From NCBI RefSeq assembly GCF_000227295.1, contig NZ_JH165054.1, forward strand, positions 274,628-338,627: a stretch of 64,000 nucleotides of DNA, given 5' to 3'. Source of the DNA: Cutibacterium avidum ATCC 25577. GTDB lineage: Bacteria; Actinomycetota; Actinomycetes; Propionibacteriales; Propionibacteriaceae. Shown one piece after another: positions 52,127 through 64,000 of this stretch; the first letter of the stretch is position 1, and each line of letters starts with the position of its first letter. The translations under genes were made by a program, and so were the position numbers. The notes beneath the pieces are model-generated. The model was given only the letters and a program-made list of their open reading frames with translations. It was not told where the DNA came from and ran no database searches.

Positions 52127-55100
52127 GATTCCTCCTGACGATGGTTACGGCGCGCCTTCCGGCGACGGGCAGGGACGGAACGGCGCGGGGCGGCGACACG
52201 GTTGCGCTGGGCGTACTGGGGGCCGGCGACCAGCATCAACACGACCAGAGCCACCACCTCAATCGCGCAGGCCCATCCCTGGGTCGGCATCGACCAGGTC
52301 AGGTCGCCACGAGCCGAGCCGACCTGGTAGGACACCCCGATCTCGTGCTGAGCAGCCGGCTGAAGCTTCGTGCCACCCACCTCGACCTTCCAGCGGTCGT
52401 CACGGGGTTCGAGGATCGTCAGGGTGCCTGACGTGGTGACCTTCCCGACCACTGGCTCCTGGTCTCCCCCGGGCGCGCCGACGACGGCCCTGGACGGCTG
52501 CCCATCCACCGTCCAGACGGTCGTCGTCGGATCAGTGATAGCGGCTGTCAGACCAGCCGTATTGCCTACCTGGGCCACAACGTCGGCTCCTGCCCCACGC
52601 AGCCACAGATGGCCAATTCCCAGTGCGGACAGCCGGCTTGCGAGGTCGTCAGGGACAGCACCTGTCGCCACTGCCAGAGCAAGGTCAGAAGCTGGATTGG
52701 CGATCCGGCTGTCCGAGGAAATGGCGGGGCGCTCGCCACTTCCCCAGCTCGGGTTCTCGGCATCGACGAGGTCCCAGCGGGCATCGCTGCCATGCACATT
52801 CACCATGAGGGTGCGAGTCTGGCGCGGCGAGCCCTCCACCGCAGTGACATAGGCGGGACGCATCTCGTCAGTGGTGGACATCGGGCCACGAGCGCCACCG
52901 ACCAACCACCAGACGCCACCTGCGGCGACGGAGACTGCCATCACCCAGGGCAACCACCGGTTACCAATACCGACGAGGAGCTCTCCCAAGGTCGGCGACT
53001 CGTCAGCGGGATGATGATCAACCTCAGCCCGCTTGAGCAGGGCGGACTGGCGTGCTGCTGCGATGAGCATGAGCAGGACGCCGACGCCTACGAGCTGCCA
53101 CGGCTCAATGGCCGGATGAACCTGCACACCCCAGACGTCAACCAGGACGCGCGATCCGACACCGGCAAGGGTGAGGCACACCAAATAGACGAGGATGAGG
53201 GCAAGCACCCGGCCACTCGGATGTCCGGTAAGGGATCCGATGGAGGCCGACCGGTCGATGACGAGGCGCCACACCGCCCACAACGCGGCGATCCACAACG
53301 GGATCATAGCGATCAGGGTGAACGCGGTAGGAGCCGTGCCCGGGACGATCGAGCGTCCGACCAACAGCCACAACCCGGCCCGCGTCTCGACGACGGGGCT
53401 CAACAGCGGCTCGGCCCCAGTCACCATCCGTCCGGGCTCGCTGAACAGCCGTGGAATCCACGGCGAGATGACCAGGAGCGGCCCCACCGCGACGATAGCT
53501 GCCAGCAGCGGACGGCGCGGCCGGGTCATGAGGATGCCTACAGCAACCGCCAGCGGGTAGATCCACAGCGCCGGGACCAAACTGATCGCCAGAGCTGACC
53601 ACAGGGCCAGGCCACCTGCGGAAGAGACGCCCCCAACCTGACGGGTACCGATACCAGCACCACGCAGCTCGGCGACGTCAATCGTCTCGGAGTTCACCAG
53701 ACGCCAAGTATGCAATGCCATGTGGGGAAGGATGACGCCCAGTGCCACGGCCGTCACCGAACCGCGTGCCAGACCTCCGGTGAGAATCGGCAACAGTCCC
53801 CAGAAGCTGGAGAGCAGCACGGTCGTCACGCCGACGCCCATGACGCGACGGAAGAGACGATGTGCCGACACCGCTGTGAGCAGCGGCGCCAGGACGAGCA
53901 GGATGCGGACGAGGACTTCTGGCTCGCCAATCGTCAGGACCGAGCCGAAGGCCGGCCAGGCAAGCCACGGGGCATTCGCTCCCCTCACGCCCGGAACAGC
54001 GGTGAGCCACCGGTGCCAGGCACCGGACAGCCCATGCGGAGCCGGAGCCAACCACGTCGAGGTCACACTGCCCGGCCCATAGAGGCCCCGGCAGGCGATG
54101 AGCCCGCAGAGCACCATGAGCCCGACCATCACGGTGTACGGGTTGACGACGAAGCGATGGTCACGGGCGGTGAAATCGTCGCCGGTGAGATCGTCGATCG
54201 TCGTTCCGTCCTCGTTTCGCCACGGATGCATCCGGTCGGAGAGATCCCCGGCGTAACGGTCGACGGCTCGAGCCCACACACTGCGTCGGCTGGGCAGCAG
54301 ACGATTGGTGTTCTCCAGATCGTCGGGGTCACACTGAGCATGGAATTCCTGCAACCGCTGCGACATCTCGCGGGTGACTGAACGGGTCTTCCACAGCTGC
54401 CAGCCGGCTCGCCACTCGTCGGCAGCACGGGAAGGGGCCTTGCCGACCAGCAGAACGATGAATCGCCACACGCTGGCCAGCAACAAGGCGAAACTGGTGC
54501 GGGTCGGGTGACCGGTACGGGCCGCGACCATGCGCATGCCGGCGAGACGGTCGGTGACGTCCGGGCGAGGGGCCAGATTCGACTCACGTTGCCACCCTCG
54601 ACCGGCCTGACGGTGATGGATGGTGCAGGTCGGCGCAGTGCGCACCACCATGCCTGCCTCGTTGGCACGCCATCCGAAGTCGACGCCGTCACGGAAGAGC
54701 GGAAGGGCAGGATCAAATCCGTGGAGCCGACTCCACGCCTCCAGCCGGACGAACATCCCAGCCGTCGATCCCCCCAGGACGGGGCCGGGATCAGCCTGCT
54801 TCTGGTCAATGTCACCGCGGTCAACGACGGGAAGAACCCGAGTACCGCCAGTACTGACGCTCTGGCCCTGCTCGTCGATGAACTCGGGGTAATTGTGCCG
54901 AGCCGGCTTGAGCAAGGTCGGGTACAGGACGTCAGGGTGAGGCTTGCGAGAAGCCTCATGGAGCAGTGAACTCAAGGAGTCCCGACCCACCTCCACGTCG
55001 TCATGCAAGATCCAAACGTGAGTGACATCGTCGGGAAGACGATCAAGGGCGAGGTTGACGCCCTGACCAGGCGTGGTGTCGGCGCTGGCCGTGACACATT

Positions 55101-55542
55101 CTTCCAGCAGCCCCTCGCCGACAGCCTCCTCCAACAAGTTCGTGGATTCATCGGTGGAACCAAGGTCAACCGCGATCTGGACCGCAGCCCTCTCGTCGCT
55201 GCGACGCAAGGCGTTGAGAGTTCGCGACAACCAATCTGCCGCTTGGTGAACGAGCAGGATGACGGCGACTTCGTCAGCGGTGATGTCAGGGACGGCAGGC
55301 TCACGACGTTCATGCGCCCATGCCCAGTCCCCCGGATCGACACGCACCGATGGGATGACGGGAATCGTCCAGTCCGTGAGCCCCTCCGCAGTGCGTGGAG
55401 CATCGCCGAGGTCAGGCCGACGACCCTCGTCGGGCTCGGTCTCCGCAGAGTACTTCTCGTCACTCACCTGGCAGGCCACCTGTTCGTCGACGTCATGGAG
55501 CTCGGCGTGCACGTCATATGTACACGACTGATCATCACACAT
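52123..55542 (-). CDS. Large GT2 glycosyltransferase-membrane fusion protein
   Basis: This 1139-residue protein starts with a soluble GT2 domain (EVAVILLVHQAADWLSRTLN, then LGSTDES, then the metal motif ILHDDVEVG). A long polytopic part follows with a dozen or more membrane segments between about residues 480 and 930, and an extracellular C-terminal domain ends it. It is probably an envelope polysaccharide transferase acting at the membrane. The ATG at 55542 opens an odd Cys/Asp-rich leader (MCDDQSCTYDVHAELHD); a GTG at 55464 (VSDEKYSAET) is an alternative start. It is coupled to the DUF5719 gene. Confidence 0.88.
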   Translation of the reverse strand: MCDDQSCTYDVHAELHDVDEQVACQVSDEKYSAETEPDEGRRPDLGDAPRTAEGLTDWTIPVIPSVRVDPGDWAWAHERREPAVPDITADEVAVILLVHQAADWLSRTLNALRRSDERAAVQIAVDLGSTDESTNLLEEAVGEGLLEECVTASADTTPGQGVNLALDRLPDDVTHVWILHDDVEVGRDSLSSLLHEASRKPHPDVLYPTLLKPARHNYPEFIDEQGQSVSTGGTRVLPVVDRGDIDQKQADPGPVLGGSTAGMFVRLEAWSRLHGFDPALPLFRDGVDFGWRANEAGMVVRTAPTCTIHHRQAGRGWQRESNLAPRPDVTDRLAGMRMVAARTGHPTRTSFALLLASVWRFIVLLVGKAPSRAADEWRAGWQLWKTRSVTREMSQRLQEFHAQCDPDDLENTNRLLPSRRSVWARAVDRYAGDLSDRMHPWRNEDGTTIDDLTGDDFTARDHRFVVNPYTVMVGLMVLCGLIACRGLYGPGSVTSTWLAPAPHGLSGAWHRWLTAVPGVRGANAPWLAWPAFGSVLTIGEPEVLVRILLVLAPLLTAVSAHRLFRRVMGVGVTTVLLSSFWGLLPILTGGLARGSVTAVALGVILPHMALHTWRLVNSETIDVAELRGAGIGTRQVGGVSSAGGLALWSALAISLVPALWIYPLAVAVGILMTRPRRPLLAAIVAVGPLLVISPWIPRLFSEPGRMVTGAEPLLSPVVETRAGLWLLVGRSIVPGTAPTAFTLIAMIPLWIAALWAVWRLVIDRSASIGSLTGHPSGRVLALILVYLVCLTLAGVGSRVLVDVWGVQVHPAIEPWQLVGVGVLLMLIAAARQSALLKRAEVDHHPADESPTLGELLVGIGNRWLPWVMAVSVAAGGVWWLVGGARGPMSTTDEMRPAYVTAVEGSPRQTRTLMVNVHGSDARWDLVDAENPSWGSGERPAISSDSRIANPASDLALAVATGAVPDDLASRLSALGIGHLWLRGAGADVVAQVGNTAGLTAAITDPTTTVWTVDGQPSRAVVGAPGGDQEPVVGKVTTSGTLTILEPRDDRWKVEVGGTKLQPAAQHEIGVSYQVGSARGDLTWSMPTQGWACAIEVVALVVLMLVAGPQYAQRNRVAAPRRSVPARRRKARRNHRQEES

Positions 55543-55624
55543 ACCAATCGCGCCGACGACACCTCCGCGCAGACAGGAAATTCTAACGGGCCGTCATCCC
55601 CACCGTGGTGTGCCGCCAGGATGG

Positions 55625-55882
55625 TCACGCCCGCTTGCGCAGTCGACGCCTCTCCATCTCGGACAACCCGCCCCAGATTCCAAATCTCTCGTCGTTCTCG
55701 AGGGCGTACTCCAAGCACTCCTGACGCACCTCGCAGGACTCGCAGATGCGCTTGGCTTCACGGGTGGATCCGCCCTTTTCAGGGAAGAATGCCTCCGGAT
55801 CAGTCTGAGCGCACAAGGCCTTGTCGTGCCATTCCGGCTCGTCGTCACCGCCTCCGGCAAACAAAGTCAGAATCTCGTTCAT
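55625..55882 (-). CDS. WhiB-family transcriptional regulator (WhiB2/WhmD type)
   Basis: This 85-residue Fe-S regulator has four cysteines (ALCAQTD, then CESCEVRQEC), the turn GIWGGLSEMERR and a basic C-terminus RRLRKRA. That set defines Wbl proteins. Position beside the GT2, ManC and LCP genes fits WhiB2/WhmD, which controls septation and cell division in actinobacteria. GAGGAG lies 8 nt before the ATG. It is monocistronic in appearance, with 148 bases upstream to the next gene. Confidence 0.93.
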   Translation of the reverse strand: MNEILTLFAGGGDDEPEWHDKALCAQTDPEAFFPEKGGSTREAKRICESCEVRQECLEYALENDERFGIWGGLSEMERRRLRKRA

Positions 55883-56030
55883 GGGGGAAGCTCCTCGAGA
55901 TCAGACGCGGCGGGTTCCGCGCCGATGCACAAATTACACGTGTGAGATTCAGCGCGCGACTCTGTCTCGGGAAAACCCCACAACTACTGGCGTGTCGCGC
56001 CGGGGATCAAGGCAGACCTGTGGTTGATTC

Positions 56031-56765
56031 TCAGCGCCGTTCGCAGTCGTTCGACCATTGGTGGTCTTCCGAGTTTCCTCCGGTCTGCTGAGATGTCGAA
56101 TCGCTCGCCCAATTCTGAGCGTTTCTGGTCTGCGCCGGATCCCATGCGGATGCGCCTGCTCCACTCGCGGCATCACCGGCCCTCGTCCAGACCGCACCGA
56201 CCCCCTCGGGCCAGCTGAACTCCTCCTGAGCGGGAGTGTCAGCTTCCTGGGTGGCCACAAGCTGACTTGCGGGTTCCGGCTCCGAATCCTTCGGCTCGGG
56301 CTCCTCGTCGGAATTCTCGACACCGTCGGAGGTGGATGCCTCCGGCCGCGTCAAGACCAGCAGTACCCACGCGGCCAGAACCTTAATGGCAATGGCCAGA
56401 AGGTCACCGAAGAGTCCCAGGGACGCTCCCAGGAATCCCCCAGGACCATGAATGGGAGCGAGCAGGGCAAGGATGAGGTCGAATCCGGCCGCGATGGCCA
56501 CGATGAGAGCAGACACCTTGCCGAGCAATTCGGCATGAGGAGTCGCCGGACGAATGAACCGGCACACCAAGACTGCGGCCACCAGCAGCAGGATCATGCC
56601 GATGCCCAGCGAGCTTCCCGACAAGCTACGAGCCATTCCGAAAAGCCCACTGTGCTCGTGGGTCATCATCGTGACAGCCCGCACCAGAACGGCTACGAGG
56701 AATCCGATACTGACGACGATGACAGTCCATGCGATGGGCTCGCGAATTTCCCGGGCGTTCTTCAC
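56031..56765 (-). CDS. Hypothetical four-helix membrane protein
   Basis: I do not recognise a family. The 244-residue protein has four hydrophobic segments in the first 145 residues (AWTVIVVSIGFLVAVLVRAV, SLGIGMILLLVAAVLVC, VSALIVAIAAGFDLILALL, AIAIKVLAAWVLLVL). The last 100 residues are acidic, Ser/Ala- and Trp-containing and probably disordered in the cytoplasm. It overlaps the ManC stop in ATGA, so it is made with the sugar-nucleotide enzyme. Confidence 0.75.
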   Translation of the reverse strand: MKNAREIREPIAWTVIVVSIGFLVAVLVRAVTMMTHEHSGLFGMARSLSGSSLGIGMILLLVAAVLVCRFIRPATPHAELLGKVSALIVAIAAGFDLILALLAPIHGPGGFLGASLGLFGDLLAIAIKVLAAWVLLVLTRPEASTSDGVENSDEEPEPKDSEPEPASQLVATQEADTPAQEEFSWPEGVGAVWTRAGDAASGAGASAWDPAQTRNAQNWASDSTSQQTGGNSEDHQWSNDCERR

Positions 56766-57838
56766 GCGAATCGCCCTCCCGCCTGGGCGGCCACCTCGGC
56801 CACCAGAGCCTTGACCTGCTGGGACTGGGACAACGGCACCACCAGAGTGGCGCGATCGGTGCTCACCACGGCCATGTTGTGCAGACCTGCCACTGCGAGG
56901 ACGGCGTCAGGGCGGTCGTTGATGAGCAGGTTCCCGTCCGAGTCGACGGTGACGATCAGACCCGTCACGTGGTTGCCCTCGCCGTCATCAGGCAGGTGGG
57001 GGGCCAACGCCTCGTAGGAGCCGACGTCGTACCACTGGATCTCCAGCGGAATCGCAGCGACACGTACTCCGCATCCACCGCGGGAAGCCGGTTCCATCAC
57101 CGCGACGTCGACGGAGATCTTCTCCATGAGTGGGTAGACCTCTGCGATCCGGGAGGGATCGGCGACGAGCTCGTCGACCTGGCGCCGGGTCTGCGGCTTG
57201 AGATGGGACAAGCAGTCCAACAGGGTCGAGGCCCGCCAGACAAACATGCCGGAGTTCCACCAGTACTCGCCTGAATCGAGGTATTCGCGGGCAAGCTCCG
57301 GGCTGGGCTTCTCGACGAACTCGAGAACCTTGTGAGCACGCGGATACGACTCCAGCGGGCCGCCCCGGTGGAGGTAACCGAAACCGGTGTTCGGCTCGGT
57401 GGGAACAACTCCGAAGGTCACCAGTGCGGCAGGGTCTCCCGTGGCGAGATCGAATCCGTGCTGCAGAGCGGCACGGAAGTCGTCAGCGGGACGGATGATG
57501 TGGTCAGCCGTGACGACAGCCATGACGCCATCAGGATCGCGGTCAGCGATGATGCCGGCCGGCCATGCCACGGCATTGAGGGAGTCACGCCCCACCGGTT
57601 CACCGAGGATGTTCTCGGCCGGAATCTCCGGCAACAACTTGGCCACCGTGTCGGCATACGAGGCTCCGGTGCACACCACGATGTTGGTGTCCGGGACCAG
57701 ACCGGCCACCCGCTCGTATGCCATCCGCAGCAGGCTCATCCCGTCGATGAGTTCCAACAGCTGTTTGGGCTCTCCTTGATGAGACAGCGGCCACAGGCGC
57801 GTGCCAGACCCGCCGGCCAGGATGAGTACATGTTGCAT
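56762..57838 (-). CDS. manC: Mannose-1-phosphate guanylyltransferase
   Basis: The 358-residue enzyme makes GDP-mannose for glycan and glycolipid assembly. LAGGSGTRLWPLSHQGEPKQ is the nucleotidyltransferase signature; VVTADHIIRP carries the metal-binding Asp, FVEKPSPELAREYLDSGEYW and WNSGMFVWRAS are the sugar-1-phosphate motifs. There is no C-terminal isomerase domain, so it is the monofunctional form. It is divergent from the TIGR03089 gene, with about 70 bp between. It corresponds in position to the mannose enzyme of the mycobacterial whiB2-cpsA region. Confidence 0.93.
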   Translation of the reverse strand: MQHVLILAGGSGTRLWPLSHQGEPKQLLELIDGMSLLRMAYERVAGLVPDTNIVVCTGASYADTVAKLLPEIPAENILGEPVGRDSLNAVAWPAGIIADRDPDGVMAVVTADHIIRPADDFRAALQHGFDLATGDPAALVTFGVVPTEPNTGFGYLHRGGPLESYPRAHKVLEFVEKPSPELAREYLDSGEYWWNSGMFVWRASTLLDCLSHLKPQTRRQVDELVADPSRIAEVYPLMEKISVDVAVMEPASRGGCGVRVAAIPLEIQWYDVGSYEALAPHLPDDGEGNHVTGLIVTVDSDGNLLINDRPDAVLAVAGLHNMAVVSTDRATLVVPLSQSQQVKALVAEVAAQAGGRFA

Positions 57839-57914
57839 GTCGACAGAGTATCTGGCCACACCGACGCAACCGTGTTGGACGCACCACAGCGTTTCATCCT
57901 TCACAATGGTTGTC

Positions 57915-58637
57915 ATGGTTTCCCTGGCCCGACCAACCATCTCCCGCAGTTCTGACCCGCTGACCGCCCTGTGGCGTCGCAGCAAGGAGGCCGGTGCGCT
58001 GCCAATCCTGACCTGGTACGACGGCGCGGATCGCGGCGAATTATCCGCCCGCACCCTGCTGACCTGGGTGACCAAATCGGTTCACCTGCTCGACTCCGAG
58101 GGAATCGCGGCAGGAGACGTCGCGAGGTTGTCGGTCTTCGGGCAGCGCCCTGGCCACTGGACCAGTTGTGTGTGGCTGCTGTCCTCCTGGTGGGCCGGTC
58201 TGCGGGCTGACCTCACCGGGCTGGACGAAGCCACGGTGGAAGTGATCGGCCCGGACACCGACCCTGTTGACTCCCCCGAGGTCCTCGTCCAGTGCAGCCT
58301 CACGCCACTGGCAACCCCGTGCCAGAACCTCGTTCCGGGGGCCATCGACAACGCTGACGTGCTGGCTGGCCCCGACGACCTCGTCACTGCACGACCCGCC
58401 ACGTCCGGGTCAGTGTGGCTCAAGGGATGCCAGGAATGGACCGGCGAGCAGCTGTGCGGCGTCGTGCCGTTGGACCGACCGGTGCTGCTCTCCCCGGAAC
58501 GGATTCGGGTCGGTGGCGGGGAACTCGTCGCCACGACCCTCGTCAGCTGCCTGCTCGGCGGCGGGTCACTCGTCCTGGTCGAGTCGAGCGACGATGTCGC
58601 TGCCATCACCACTCAAGAGGGCGCCGTCGAGGTGTGA
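57915..58637 (+). CDS. TIGR03089 family protein (truncated AMP-ligase-like)
   Basis: This 240-residue protein resembles the N-terminal part of acyl-CoA synthetases (LPILTWYDGADRGELSARTL, then ASCWW-like SWWAGLRADLT) without the catalytic C-terminal half. TIGR03089 proteins occur next to LCP and GT2 genes in actinobacteria and lack a known function. Two in-frame ATGs at 57906 and 57915 are possible; neither has a strong ribosome binding site. It ends 2 nt from the convergent GT2 gene stop. Confidence 0.82.
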   Translation: MVSLARPTISRSSDPLTALWRRSKEAGALPILTWYDGADRGELSARTLLTWVTKSVHLLDSEGIAAGDVARLSVFGQRPGHWTSCVWLLSSWWAGLRADLTGLDEATVEVIGPDTDPVDSPEVLVQCSLTPLATPCQNLVPGAIDNADVLAGPDDLVTARPATSGSVWLKGCQEWTGEQLCGVVPLDRPVLLSPERIRVGGGELVATTLVSCLLGGGSLVLVESSDDVAAITTQEGAVEV

Positions 58638-58639
58638 GA

Positions 58640-59674
58640 TCAGTCCTCGGAACGCTCGCCGAGACCGACGAGGAATCCGACTCCCCAACTCATGTGCATG
58701 ATCGCCAACACCACGGGCAGTCGAGCCCGGACGCCCGGATCCATGTCGCGTTTCATCGCGGCCGATCCAATCCCGATGATGCTTCCATAGCCCAGCGGGG
58801 CCGCCCATCCGATGAGCGGCCAACGCTTCAGCCACGGCTTGCCCCTGGCTGCCTCGACGATTCCGACGATTCCGAGGGCCGTTCCCGTCACCACTCCGGT
58901 GACCGCAATGGGAGCGGCCAGATAGCGCAGGCTCACCGAGTCGCGATGGCGACGCATGACCTCACGACGCCACTGGCCGGTGCGGAAGAACTGCCGGGCC
59001 AACGCCTTGACGGTGGAACGGGGTCGGTAGGTCACCCGGAGATCGGGGCTGAACCACACTTCTCGTCCGGACTGCCGCAGACGGTAGTTGAGCTCCCAGT
59101 CCTGAGCCCGATCGAATTCGGGGCAGAAGCCGCCGACGGCCTCAAGATCCGCCTTGCGGAACACCCCGAGGAAGACCGTTTCCGCTGGCCCTTCAGGGGC
59201 ATTTCCCTGGTGGAAGGCGCTGCTACCCAGGCCGAGCTTCGAGGTGTAGGCGACGGCGACGGCCTGCTCGAAGGGGGTACGACCCTTGGCGTCCATGACT
59301 CCACCGACATTGGCCGCCCCGGTTCGCTCCAACAACTCGACAGCCGTCGCGATGTACTCCGGGCCGAGCTCACCGTGAGCGTCGACGCGCACGATGATCT
59401 CGTACTGAGAAGCGGCCACACCGAGGTTAAGGGCCTTGGGGGTGGTGCCGCCGGGATTGTCGATGACCCGAATGCGATCGTCCCGGGCAGCCAGCTCCTG
59501 AGCGATCTCAGCGGTGCGGTCAGCGCTGGGAGCGATGGCGAGGATGACCTCCATCTGTCCCGGGTAGCCCTGATTGAGGACACCGGCCACCGATTCCTCG
59601 AGATACCGTTCCTCGTTCCTCACCGGTATGACAACACTGACCGGGGGCGCGAGGTATGACGACATGAACGACAT
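58640..59674 (-). CDS. GT2 family glycosyltransferase
   Basis: The 344-residue enzyme has a GT2 domain: VSVVIPVRNEERYLEESVAG, then VIDNPGGTTPKALNLG, the metal-binding RVDAHGELG (D-x-H variant of DxD), and FDRAQDWELNYRLRQSG with the acceptor-side ED/W motif. Two or three C-terminal membrane segments (APIAVTGVVTGTALGIVGIV and after) anchor it. The ATG at 59674 or 59665 may be nearly leaderless. It is divergent from the LCP gene and probably adds sugars to the envelope glycopolymer that LCP attaches. Confidence 0.9.
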   Translation of the reverse strand: MSFMSSYLAPPVSVVIPVRNEERYLEESVAGVLNQGYPGQMEVILAIAPSADRTAEIAQELAARDDRIRVIDNPGGTTPKALNLGVAASQYEIIVRVDAHGELGPEYIATAVELLERTGAANVGGVMDAKGRTPFEQAVAVAYTSKLGLGSSAFHQGNAPEGPAETVFLGVFRKADLEAVGGFCPEFDRAQDWELNYRLRQSGREVWFSPDLRVTYRPRSTVKALARQFFRTGQWRREVMRRHRDSVSLRYLAAPIAVTGVVTGTALGIVGIVEAARGKPWLKRWPLIGWAAPLGYGSIIGIGSAAMKRDMDPGVRARLPVVLAIMHMSWGVGFLVGLGERSED

Positions 59675-59770
59675 TGTGCCAGTTCGGGAGAAACTGTGAA
59701 TCCTGAGGCACACGGGACTCGCCCAATAAGCTTCACCAATCTGCATTGCCCTGCGACTACCGTGGAATCC

Positions 59771-61075
59771 ATGCCTAATCGGGACACTGGGCGCGGTCCC
59801 CGCGACAAGCGATCTCGTCAGTCCGACCTGGACTGGCTATACGGAGTTGACGCCAATGACGCCACCCGTATCGATCCGATAAATGCACCGCACAGCGAAT
59901 CGGGCCGACCCCACAGTGGGGCGGGTCGATCGCAAGGTGGTCGACGTCCGCAATCCCGACAGGGTGCCGACCGATCCGCCCGACCGCGCCCACGGTCGAC
60001 GTCATCCCCACGGCCCACTGGTGATCCGTACCGGCTGGGTGCCCAACCGGCCCGTCGCCCCCCGCGTCAAGCCCCTCCTCCTCGTCCGCGGCAGCCTGCG
60101 AGTCGTCCCGCACCGCGCCCTCGCAAGCGTCGGCACCCTTTCAAGGTCATCATGGTGCTGTTGTTGGCGTGGTTGGTGTGGCTTGTCGCCGTACCGTCCT
60201 ATGCGTTGAGTCGGACCGGAACCGTCGATGCCACCCCCGACGGTCCGCGGGGTGCAAGCCATCCCGGTACCCTCGTGCTCCTCGTCGGCACCGACGAGAG
60301 GCAAAACCTCACGACGAAACAGCAGAAGGAGTTGGGTACCGGCACCGAGAGCGGTCTTCGCACCGACACCATGCTGCTGCTCTACATGCCGCCGGAGGGA
60401 AAGAACGTCCTGATCTCCCTGCCGCGCGACTCGTACCTGCCCATCCCGGGGCACCATCACAACAAGCTCAACGCCGCATACTCGATTGGTGGCGCCAAGC
60501 TACTGGTCCAAACGATCGAAAAGGCCACTGACCTGCGTGTCAACGGCTACGTCGAGATCGGGTTCGGTGGCTTCGTGGAAATGGTCGATGCGGTCGGCGG
60601 AGTCAAGGTGACCCTCGACAATCCGATGGTCGACAAGGATTCCCACACCAACCTTCCTGCCGGCACCCAGACCCTCGACGGGGTTCAGGCCCTGGGATAT
60701 GTCCGCATGCGAAAGGCCGATCCCGAGGGTGACCTGGGGCGCGTCAAGAGGCAGCAGAAGGTGGCTTCCCAGGTCGCGACGAAGGCTCTCAGCCCGTGGA
60801 CCTTCATCAATCCGGTGCGATATTGGAACCTCAACATGGCGGCCTCGGATGCGGTGAAGCTCGGCACCGACACCTCGACCTTGATCGCACTCAAGACCGC
60901 TCGCGGTCTCATGAAGGTTTCCGGCAACGACGGCATCAAGATGACGGTCCCGGTGTCGACGGTCTCGGCCAACACCTCGGCCGGTTCCTCGGTGCTGTGG
61001 AATGACAGGAAGGCTGCCCAGCTGTGGGACGAGCTGAGGAGCGGTGACGCCTCAAGGGTGACCGAGCTGTCCTGA
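59771..61075 (+). CDS. LytR-CpsA-Psr family glycopolymer ligase
   Basis: This 434-residue protein has a long disordered Arg/Pro-rich cytoplasmic tail (first about 125 residues), one membrane helix (VIMVLLLAWLVWLVAVPSY), then an LCP catalytic domain. The domain motifs are TLVLLVGTDER, GLRTDTMLLLYMPP, LISLPRDSYLPIPG, KLNAAYSIGG and GYVRMRKADPEGDLGRVKRQ, with the conserved Asp/Arg residues. LCP enzymes transfer glycopolymers to peptidoglycan outside the cell. It parallels mycobacterial CpsA at this position. Confidence 0.93.
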   Translation: MPNRDTGRGPRDKRSRQSDLDWLYGVDANDATRIDPINAPHSESGRPHSGAGRSQGGRRPQSRQGADRSARPRPRSTSSPRPTGDPYRLGAQPARRPPRQAPPPRPRQPASRPAPRPRKRRHPFKVIMVLLLAWLVWLVAVPSYALSRTGTVDATPDGPRGASHPGTLVLLVGTDERQNLTTKQQKELGTGTESGLRTDTMLLLYMPPEGKNVLISLPRDSYLPIPGHHHNKLNAAYSIGGAKLLVQTIEKATDLRVNGYVEIGFGGFVEMVDAVGGVKVTLDNPMVDKDSHTNLPAGTQTLDGVQALGYVRMRKADPEGDLGRVKRQQKVASQVATKALSPWTFINPVRYWNLNMAASDAVKLGTDTSTLIALKTARGLMKVSGNDGIKMTVPVSTVSANTSAGSSVLWNDRKAAQLWDELRSGDASRVTELS

Positions 61076-61129
61076 TCTGACGTTGAAACGCCGAGGTCGG
61101 TGTCTCCATCAACTCTCCTCTCGGTCGCA

Positions 61130-61185
61130 CTACCACGGCCTGGCTCGCCCGTCACAGCCCTGATCACGCGGACAGGCCGTGGTAG
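61130..61185. terminator. Inverted repeat between the LCP gene and lacZ
   Basis: CTACCACGGCCTG (61130-61142) and CAGGCCGTGGTAG (61173-61185) form a perfect 13-bp inverted repeat around a 30-nt loop. It starts 55 nt after the LCP stop. It may terminate that transcript or be a protein-binding dyad for lacZ, since CCGTGG recurs at 61196-61201 and CCACGG at 61250-61255. I see no gene between 61076 and 61347. Confidence 0.5.

Positions 61186-64000
<2,815 letters not shown>

Overview
The window looks like a 64-kb chromosomal piece of a Propionibacteriaceae actinobacterium, most likely Cutibacterium. The evidence is high GC with GTG starts, a WhiB2-type regulator, MurT/GatD, DUF3618, DUF3039, DUF3499, DUF5719 and TIGR03089 proteins, and an imuA'-imuB-dnaE2 mutasome. 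I see no rRNA, IS element, prophage or CRISPR array. All functional calls come from reading sequence motifs; no search was run.

Layout. 0-5.7 kb: SOS-type translesion cassette (minus strand). 5.9-8.0 kb: murT-gatD, then tRNA-Lys. 8.4-11.9 kb: carbohydrate ABC importer (lipoprotein plus two permeases, no ATPase). 11.9-13.2 kb: DUF3618 protein, Bcp peroxiredoxin, tRNA-Leu. 13.4-17.1 kb: a fumarase-superfamily lyase facing an RpiR regulator and a DcuC-type C4-dicarboxylate carrier. 17.3-18.2 kb: a hydrolase remnant fused in frame to a secreted SCO2322/DUF4430-like protein.

18.3-32.4 kb is the most unusual part: one minus-strand gene train of 13 genes behind a cobalamin riboswitch (about 32285-32400). 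In transcription order it encodes a secreted alpha/alpha-barrel protein, three related secreted proteins (one with a DUF4430-like region), a fourth membrane-anchored secreted protein, an ECF transporter (T component, a fused ABC ATPase with degenerate catalytic motifs, S component), and a MoxR / DUF58 / small membrane protein / vWA / vWA / TPR module. Vertebrate intrinsic factor and transcobalamin combine an alpha6/alpha6 barrel with a DUF4430-type beta domain, so I propose a split, secreted, transcobalamin-like corrinoid capture system feeding an ECF importer. Long perfect hairpins lie between several of the secreted-protein genes, which suggests graded expression within the train.

32.5-37.5 kb: minus-strand murI-rph-rdgB-thyA-folA-dinB (wall precursor, RNA and nucleotide metabolism, translesion polymerase). 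37.6-40.6 kb: feoA-feoB-NFU ferrous iron operon behind a DtxR/IdeR-like box. 40.6-46.8 kb: clpS-DUF2017, pncB, HU, malQ, RDD protein, DUF3039 protein. 46.8-61.1 kb: a neighbourhood resembling the conserved actinobacterial whiB2-cpsA region (aroQ, CDF, SIS-like, Trm112-like, DUF3499, degenerate zincin, DUF5719, giant GT2 membrane protein, WhiB, mannose-1-phosphate guanylyltransferase, TIGR03089, GT2, LCP ligase), a cell-envelope glycopolymer district. 61.4 kb to the end: a GH2 beta-galactosidase that runs off the window.
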